54,323 nucleotides of DNA. It comes from Lindgomyces ingoldianus. Its lineage: Eukaryota > Ascomycota > Dothideomycetes > Pleosporales > Lindgomycetaceae. Below, piece by piece: positions 47,384-54,323 of the stretch. The translations under genes and the position numbers were made by a program. The stretch covers positions 2,078 through 56,400 of the forward strand of contig NW_022985207.1 in the NCBI RefSeq assembly GCF_010093535.1. Direction: 5' to 3'. The first letter of the stretch is position 1. Each line of letters begins with the position of its first letter. The notes below the pieces were generated by a model. It was not told the DNA's origin, searched no databases, and worked only from the letters and a program-made list of their open reading frames with translations.

Positions 47384-48850
47384 GCTCGTTCGTTCGTTTA
47401 TTCCTACTCGGTTTCAGCCGCGATTCCCGCAGCTATGCCCGGAAGCAAAGGGTTGGCGGACAGCCGACGCTCTGCCGAGTGAATCAGCATCGCCCCACGT
47501 CACCATACCAAAGTTATAGCCAGCTGTCCCCTTGCCTTTGCGTAGTCTAGCTTCTATCTACGACTATGTACATTTCGCCTCAAGAAGTGACGTATCAGTC
47601 TGTGTTTTTGTTCCTCAATTGTCGTTGCTGTGTGTGTGTGTGCCGTACTCGAAGCCTTGTATTTCGGTACCATTGTGTAAGGTTCGTAGAGGTGCTTTCC
47701 CTCATGTGTTGCGACTGCAATACCTTCAGTCTCCCCCTAATGTTCAGCTATCGTTTATGTTCGCTTGCCCTCATGCCCTCAGGGCGAGGATATGTTCTCT
47801 GAGTTCTGATGTTCTTTCGTATTGTGATGCCTCCCACTAGGTTCCTATGTGGCCGTGTTTTGTGGTGTGACCTGCCGCCGAACGCAGCGGCAGCGGCATT
47901 TCGTCATGACGAAGCTCCACGAGAACGATGCTCCGCTTCGGCGTGCTATCGAGTCTACAGCATGAGAGCTCTCGCGCGAATCTCCTCAGACTTTGTCGGA
48001 TATGTCGAAGGGGCACCAATTCTTCGACACGGGGTGGAAGCGACAGTGAACGAGGCTGTCTGGTAATCTGCAGTATTGTGTGGCACCGATGGTAGCATGC
48101 CGGGTGTCTGTGAAGCGATTTGTGTGAGAGGTGATGCCGTTCCAGTCGAAGGCTCGTCGAAGAGGGACGTCGCAAACTTTGTCGGTTGGCGATGGGCTGA
48201 CCAGGAAACCCATCAGTGACTGTGGTGTTGTGTGTTGCGACTGTAGAAGAAGTGTTTGGGCTCCGTCGTCACTCTCGTGTTGCTGTTCCGCAGCTCGATG
48301 GGCTGTTGCTGCGTTCGACGAACGTGTCATTTTGTGTAGCTTGCTCGCAAATTTTGTCGGTCTGTCCGTGCCGCGGCCGCAACGGTGGCTCTACAGGTAC
48401 CAAATCAACGCAGAGGGACGCGCGATGGCCTATAGAGTCCGTTGCGGCCACTGGCAGATGTGCTTTGATGCTTTTGTGATGGGCTTTCCAAAAACTGAGT
48501 TCTCGCTGTTTGTCGGGTTTCATTCTGTCCTACTCGGTTTCAGCCGCGATTTCTCCGCAGCTAACTATGCCCGGTTCGGCGGGCTTGGCGAACAGCCGAC
48601 GCGTCCCGGATCATTGCTGACCCATTCCGCCCCACTTTATCCTGCAAAACAGGACCAGCTGTCCCCAGAGGCCTGCCTTCTCTTCCTCAACCACTATCTA
48701 AATATGCTGGCGGGCCTATCTAGATAACGGTTCTCATACTAATGTACACTATCTTCTAGGCTTCGTAGAGGCGTTCGCCCCGTCTGTTGCATCCGCTATA
48801 CCTACAGTCTCCCCCCAGCGCTCGGCTTCATCTACGCGTCTCTGATCCCG
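47384..48850. repeat. Two diverged direct repeats in the 3' part of LINE 4
   Basis: The segment from about 47384 to 47790 matches 48530 to about 48850 in order. Both have TTCTGTCCTACTCG, GGTTTCAGCCGCGATT, CAGCTATGCCCGG or a close form, an ACAGCCGACGC block, CAGCTGTCCCC and a TTCGTAGAGG block, with many substitutions and indels. The interval between them (47800-48520) is CG-rich, with no recognised content apart from three variants of AACTTTGTCGG. Two LINE 3' ends inserted or recombined at this place could explain it. Confidence 0.65.
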
Positions 48851-50639
48851 ACTTGCCTAAGGATCTGCGTCTGTTCCATGTACTCGATGGCTTTGGTAGC
48901 TAGTTGTGGCTTGTTGAGGATAGTCCGGAGGTTGTGTCGTCCTAGGAGGCGACCAAATATCCGGTTCCGGAGGCCGTTGTACGTCCTGCAGAACAGGAGG
49001 ACGTGTCTGTCTTCTGGCTCCGCATTCGCATCGGGAGCTAGTTATATCTGGCACTTTGCGACTGAAGAGGAAGTCTCTCAGTCTGATCTTTTTGATCCTT
49101 AACTGTACAAGGAGAGCGCTGTCTCGCTTTCTGAGACCTTCGTGTAGCTTGAGTACTCTTTTTATAGGTGCTGGTGTGTTCCTGAACGTAGCTCAGCCCT
49201 TTGTATCTTTCCGCTAGCTTGCTCTCTATGCTATGTCTACTTGCTGTTTGCATCTTCTTCTTAGCGTCGTCTTTAGGAGGATATAGCCTCGGGGGTTCCT
49301 CTGCTGTCAGTCCTCTTATGCTGTCTCCTCTCCATCCTGTGGTTTCCTTTGCGGCTATGTCTACGGCCTCGTTACCGGGAATCCCTAGGTGGGCCGGTAC
49401 CCATCAGATCCGAACTGGTCGTCCTCTATCCTGGAGGTCCTAGATTTAGCGAGCGATCTCCTCTAGAATATAGGCTCCTGTCCGTCCTTCGGCCTTAGTA
49501 ATAGACTATATAGCGGCCTGGTTTTCTGTGTAGATGGCGACGTTGCGTCTGCTTCTATTCTGTTCTGCGTACTCTTGTGCTACTTACAGTAATAAACTAA
49601 TCCCATATAGTTCTACTGCGTATACTATTAATGTTGTGGAATGCCCTAGATACGCACTTCGCGTCTGCTCCGTGAACGGGCACACTGCTGCGGCACCGAT
49701 TCTGTCGTCTATTCCGCTTCCGTCCGTATAGATGTTGAGGTCCTAATCCCTTGCGTCCTCTTTATCATGTCGATTTCGGGCTGTGTCCGCGTCTTTGTCT
49801 ATGTAGATCACTGGGCCTCGCTGCCAGGGTGGTGTTATGAACGGGGGAATCGGTTCCTGCGTGGTAAGATCCTGCCCCCACTTGTCTCGCGTCTCTGCGT
49901 TCGATCGTGTGCGTGGCCTCTGTGGGCTGGAAGCCTACGGTGCTCGCGATGCTTCTGCTGGAGAGGAGTCGAGTGACTGTGTCGGCGTTGTGTTTCCATA
50001 TCTGCTGCTCGATGGGGAGGAGAAACGCTTCAATGTCGAGTGCGGCCTTTGATGTGGCTTTGAGCGCTCCACAGATGATTCGTGCCGCTCTTACCTGGAT
50101 GCTCTGTAGGGTGTCAAGTGCCTTTTAGTGTAGGTGTGCTTCGTGCCGTTCTCGTTTGTCTAAATTAAGTAAGCGTACATTATCTGCAGTAGCCCTGTTC
50201 CCTTATAGGTTTTCCTTAGATTTATAAGGCCAGCACCTCATTTTGAGTTCCCAAGATTACTTAGGGCATGGACTGTCTTTGTTGCTTTTCGTCTGATCTC
50301 TTCTATGTGTGGTTTTCACGTGGGCTTAGTGTCTATCGTTAGCTCTAGGTATTTGCAGGTTGATTGTGGTTTGATCTCGCCCTAGATGGTCTGGATCGAG
50401 TGGTTTATATTAATCTTTTTGCATGCTCTCGTGAAGTGTGTCAGCTAGAACTTGTCTGGGGCGAAGATAGACGCATGTGTGCTTGCCCATTGCTGTGCTT
50501 ATTGTAGAGTTCTGCCCAGGATGTCGCACGTCTTCTCTGTTGTTTCTGCCCATGCCAGGATTGCTATGTCGTCTATGTATCCTGTGGGAAGAACGTTCGC
50601 TTCTTGACAGCACATGTCTATGAGGTCGGCATTGTAGAA
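48850..50639 (-). pseudogene. LINE 4 ORF2 fragment (reverse transcriptase end, RNase H, Cys-rich C-terminus)
   Basis: On the minus strand the reading begins within the reverse transcriptase. Tyr-Ile-Asp-Asp, the catalytic site, is intact at 50568-50579, followed by Ile-Ala-Ile-Leu-Ala-Trp. Near 50330-50360 is the Thr-Trp-Lys-Pro-His-like block seen after the RT core. RNase H ends with Ala-His-Leu-Gly-Ile-Pro-Gly-Asn-Glu near 49365-49400. A Cys-x-Cys-Gly block near 49010-49030 belongs to the usual C-terminal zinc region, and the frame appears to end near 48850. Stops and frame changes at several places show that it is dead. Confidence 0.8.
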
Positions 50640-50816
50640 GAAGGCGTTGTGTTGATCGTACGCGAATGTGCATCAAGTGGGGCTGTACATCAGGCGGTGG
50701 ATTACGTTATCAATATCGCTCCTGCCGACCAGTTGCTGATCGATTCAACTCACCATCCTCAAACCAGCCGCAACCCTGCGACCATCACGTTCGACCGCGA
50801 TAAGTACTCGAAACAA

Positions 50817-53800
50817 ATGTCCTCTAATAAAGGCATACGCGACCGTACACTGAACTGTATCGAGTCATTCAACAAGTGTTTAGTGAATCCTACACTTGGC
50901 AAGCTCGGCTGGGTCGAGAGATGCCAGGCTGACTTCAATCTCTGGACCTATGGGCTGAAAGCAACTTCGACGGGAAAGTCATCACTCGACTATCGTGTCC
51001 GGGAGCGCGAAGACGTGCGCAATGTGATTTGCGATCTCCTCGATGGAATGGCGGAGTCGCTGCACCGTTGTCTAGAGGCGTCGACAGAGCTCGAAGGAGT
51101 AGAGGACCTCGAGTTTGACATCAGGACCGTGTTGAAACAGCTTTCTCGCATACATGTCGCGATCCGACGGGCCGGGAATCATTTGCGCCACCAAAGAGCT
51201 GATGCTGCGCTGGGAGATGCGCTCGAAACTGAAGATTTCATAGAGTGGAAGGAAGACATGGAGAACCTGATCCTGATGGGCATCGAGAACAAGAATCCAA
51301 AACAAGGGCTCGAAGAAGGCCGAAACCCGGGTCATTCTCAGCAGAGGACCTTACGTAACGTTCAAGAACGTCTCATTCGTGCAAATCTGTTACGTCGACA
51401 TCGAATACAATATGCACGATCAGCTTTGGAGGAAGCCAAACGGAAGGATGCAGAGCGACTGCTCAAGGAGGCCAAGAAGCATGCCATCGAACCCGCACCA
51501 TCGCAACCGCACGTTGCAACTGTTGTCATCGAACCGGAACGGCTCGAACGTAAGGATCAAGGCCCAGTTGAAGGCCATCCCATCAATAACCCACCATTGA
51601 GCGAAAATCAACAAACAGCTACAGATATTCCGTCTAAGTTCAAATTACCACTTGCGAATTCCCGCAAGTCTGGTACGATCATTACGAAGGCGACGCAAAC
51701 CGGGCGGGAACAGAATTACCCTCGTTGGCACAAAGACTTGGGAGCTTATGGGAATTTTTTGTGCCCGTACTGTGCAGAGCCGCTTTCCAGAGACTACATC
51801 AACAATGATATCAGATGGAGGTTCGTGAGACGCATCGACACCTGCATACGGAGTGCTGCGCTAACATCAATTCGTGATAGAGGGCACCTCGCAGGCGATC
51901 TGACACCATATGTCTGCATCATGGATGATTGTAAAACGCCAGACTTCATGTTTGTCACTACTGAGGATCTGAACAAACACATTCTTGGGGAACACGGCTG
52001 CCATCGTTGGGTATGTAATTACTGTGCAAATGAGGCTGACGAGCTACACCGCAACGACACTTTCATATACGACACTGCTGAAGACTGGGTCAGCCACGTT
52101 AAAAATGACCATCTCCCCAACATACCGGTATCACAGCTTGAAGAGCTGTCTCTACTCAGCCAAAGGAGATTTATCCAGTCCATGGAGTGTCCACTCTGCG
52201 ATGTTGCTGTTTCTACTATACAAACCGAACTAGATGGGCATATAGCAGGTCATCTCCACTCTTTTGCATTAAGAGCGCTTCCTTGGGGACTTTCGCAAGG
52301 CTCCCATGGATCTGACACGCCGCGAGCTTCCGCGAGAATAGAATTGGAAAGCTCTTTTGTGTCTTCTAGGTGGGAAAACCTTAGCAACCAATCTGATGTA
52401 GAATGGCCGGATCATGACAAGCCGGCGATAGAGAATTGGAGCGACTGGCATGATATGAAAGATGAAGCTGTTATTCGAAAGCATTTTATAGAGAATTGGA
52501 TGCGGGACATTTCAGACTTCCTCGCATCAGATGAGGAAAAATTTCATCGTGCGGCGCCTGGGGAGGTGCTTCAAGAAGAGTCGACGTACAGGAATCGGAA
52601 GATGGCCGAAATCACGAGGATCGCAGATGTACCTGAGAATAACTTCAATATAGATAAGTCGCTGCACGCGGTGCCTCCAGGGAGATCAGAGACCCCGTCA
52701 GTCCCTTCCTGCGCCATTCCCTTCCGCCGCGACCCGGACTTCGTCGACCACGGAACGCTGCTCGATCAGATACGCGAGAAATGCGCTGCGCCGGCATCAC
52801 GGATAGCGCTGGTGGGCCTGGGCGGTGTGGGGTGAGCCAGGACAACCCAAGGCCAGTGCACGTCGCTAACGCCGAGACAGAAAGTCGCAACTCGCCATCG
52901 AGCACTGCTATCGAACCGCGGAGGCATCTCCAGAGACGTGGGTGTTCTGGGTCCACGCTAGCAACGCGGCCCGCATTGAACAAGGCTACCGAGACATCGC
53001 AGACCAAGTCAGGCTGGCCGGCCGGAACGACCCGCAAGCAGACGTTTTCAAGCTCGTTCATAACTGGCTTTGCAATGAAAAGAACGGCAAGTGGCTGGTA
53101 GTCCTCGACAATGCCGATGATGCTGCTGCACTCACTCTGCCAGCAATCAATGACCCGAAGGCAAAGGCGAGCAGCGGAGATAGCGCTTACCCATGGTCTC
53201 TCTCGTTGTATCTGCCCCATAGCAAAAACGGCTCGGTGCTGGTGACCAGTCGGACGAAAAGCGCGGCATTGCAGCTAGTGGAGGAGGGCGACATCCTATT
53301 CATCGAGCCTATGGACGACGCTAGCAGCCAAGAGCTTTTGCGAACAAAGCTAGGAGAGGAGGTGGACGAGGACCGCACTGCCGAGCTAGCAAGGGCCCTC
53401 GAGTTCATGCCACTCGCTCTCGTGCAGGCAGCCGCATACATCCGACAACGAGCACCCAGGTGTTCGGTGCAGCAATACCTAGAGGAGCTCCACAAGAGCG
53501 ACAGGAAATGGACAGGCCTGCTAGACTACGACGGGGGCCGTCTCCGGAGAGACCTAGAAGCCAAGAACTCTATTCTTATAACGTGGCAAATCTCGTTCGA
53601 CCATATACTCCAAGCAAGGCGGTCAGCAGCAGATCTGCTGTCGTTAATGAGCTTCTTTGACCGGCAGGGGATTCCTGAGGCGCTTCTTCGCGACCAATAT
53701 AGGACAGAGAACAGACACGGTGGTGTAGAAGCCATTCATAGAGACAGCGAAGACAGCGACAGCGACAATAACGAATTAGAAGCGAGCGTTGACGACGTGT

Positions 53801-54323
53801 TTGAAGGTGATATTAACATGCTAAGGAACTACTCGTTTATTTGGGTTACCACCGACGCCAGCACGTTTGATATGCATAGGCTCGTGCAGCTAGCCACGCG
53901 GAAGTGGTTAGAAGGGATGGGCCAACTGGAAACATGGAAGCAGCAGTACATCAACAATCTTTGCGCAGCATTTCCAACAGGGAAGCACGAGAACTGGGTC
54001 CAGTGTCAGGCGCTCTTTCCGCACGCCAAGTCAGCGCTATTACAGCCGCCTAAGTCTGAGGAATCGCTCCGACAGTGGGCTCTGTTGTTGTACAATGCAG
54101 CATGGTATGCGTGGCAGAAAGGAAATGTGGGCGATGCAGAGAAACTGTCAGTAAGATCAATGAAAGTTAGGAAAAAGCTTCTTGGGAAAGAGCATACAGA
54201 TACGTTAAGCAGTACAGCGATGGCAGGGTTAGCAGCCAAGCTTGCAGGACGGTGGAAGGAGGCCGAAGAGCTGGAGGTGCAAGTGATGGAGACGAGAAAG
54301 AGGGTGCTTGGGGAGGAGCATCC
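50817..54323 (+). CDS. STAND/NLR-type protein: zinc-finger-like N-terminal region, NB-ARC, TPR (3' end beyond the window)
   Basis: Exon 1 is 50817-52831, the intron 52832-52880, and exon 2 runs 52881 to the window end without a stop. The N-terminal part has the Ala-Asp-Phe-Asn-Leu-Trp block known from fungal proteins of this type, then Cys/His segments: Cys-x2-Cys near residue 316, Cys/His pairs near 365-405, and near 459 a Cys-Pro-Leu-Cys ... His-Ile-x3-His-Leu followed by Phe-Ala-Leu-Arg-Ala-Leu-Pro-Trp. NB-ARC motifs are Gly-Leu-Gly-Gly-Val-Gly-Lys-Ser (P-loop, split by the intron), Val-Val-Leu-Asp-Asn-Ala-Asp-Asp (Walker B, about 53095-53121), Val-Leu-Val-Thr-Ser-Arg (53237), Met-Pro-Leu-Ala-Leu (53407) and Met-His-Arg-Leu-Val-Gln (about 53872). 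TPR-type helices start near 54050. Such proteins act as cytoplasmic signal-sensing switches in non-self recognition; the ligand is unknown. The frame is open upstream to 50604, but the first codons there are antisense LINE sequence, so the ATG at 50817 is preferred. Confidence 0.85.
52832..52880 (+). other. 49-bp intron splitting the NB-ARC P-loop codons
   Basis: Donor GTGAGC, branch-like GCTAAC at 52865-52870 and acceptor GACAG are all good fungal splice signals. Without splicing the frame meets TGA at 52833. With it, GG joins A to complete the last Gly of Gly-Gly-Val-Gly, and the next codons are Lys-Ser-Gln-Leu-Ala. The intron is in phase 2. Confidence 0.9.

Larger units (their letters stand above)
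47339..50656 (-). mobile_element. LINE 4, 5'-truncated, minus strand, with 17-bp target duplication
   Basis: The insertion (47356-50639) lies between two copies of GAAGGCGTTGTGTTGAT (47339-47355 and 50640-50656). On the minus strand it starts inside the reverse transcriptase, so it is 5'-truncated as is common for LINEs. It runs through RNase H and a Cys-rich C-terminus and ends in an (AATC)n-like tail (plus-strand TTATTGATTGATTGATTC at 47356). The sequence differs from LINE copies 1-3. It carries stops but far fewer than the elements at 1-30 kb. Confidence 0.85.

Noticed and set aside
48131..48727. 198-codon plus-strand frame and overlapping minus-strand frames
   Set aside because: They lie in the CG-rich interval inside LINE 4, open on both strands, with no domain or start context; open frames are expected by composition.
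52645..53220. 191-codon minus-strand frame
   Set aside because: It is antisense to the NB-ARC coding exons and crosses the intron; a shadow of the real gene.
1..54323. tRNA or rRNA genes, origins
   Set aside because: No cloverleaf-like or rRNA sequence was seen on either strand by eye; a covariance-model scan would be needed to exclude decayed ones.

Overview
The window looks like a chromosome segment of a filamentous ascomycete (Pezizomycotina). Three things point there: transposons decayed by repeat-induced point mutation (RIP: C to T and G to A, Gln and Trp codons turned into TAG/TAA), typical fungal element families (Ty1/Copia, Ty3/Gypsy, Fot1/pogo, Tad1-like LINEs with RNase H), and a fungal NLR-type gene with a 49-bp intron carrying a CTAAC branch site. 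The species cannot be told from the sequence.

Positions 1 to about 30.7 kb are very AT-rich and contain almost only dead transposons, many nested. A Copia 3' end opens the window (1-2077). A Fot1/pogo-like element follows (3074-4937). The centre is one nest: a 6.2-kb Copia element (6686-25207, target duplication TTAGC) carries a second, internally deleted Copia in its 5' leader (7189-11494, target duplication GAGAT) and a Gypsy element in its RNase H region (16208-24175, target duplication AAAAG). The 3' LTR of that Gypsy carries a short LTR-like element (23476-23786, target duplication CTAGC). A second Fot1-like copy (25364-28363) holds a shorter relative (26654-27785). A second copy of the short LTR-like element sits at 30403-30691.

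From about 30.7 to 46.6 kb the base composition is normal and three copies of one Tad1-like LINE dominate: two on the plus strand in tandem (31230-36820 and about 36915-41312) and one on the minus strand (41577-46569). The second and third meet tail to tail around a 10-bp minisatellite. A 203-205 bp SINE-like element is inserted in LINE 2 and LINE 3. LINE 3 also has a 745-bp deletion in ORF2.

From about 46.6 kb to the end the sequence becomes genic. A different, 5'-truncated LINE on the minus strand (47356-50639) is flanked by a 17-bp target duplication and splits an open reading frame that continues into the only probably functional gene here. That gene encodes a STAND/NLR-type protein (zinc-finger-like N-terminal region, NB-ARC, TPR). 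It begins around 50817, has its P-loop split by an intron, and runs off the right edge. The window is therefore a junction between a RIP-decayed transposon block and a gene-bearing segment with an NLR at the border. No novel multi-gene system was found. The most notable items are the NLR and its LINE-disrupted upstream frame, the resolved nest, the uneven RIP, and the small elements that escaped RIP.
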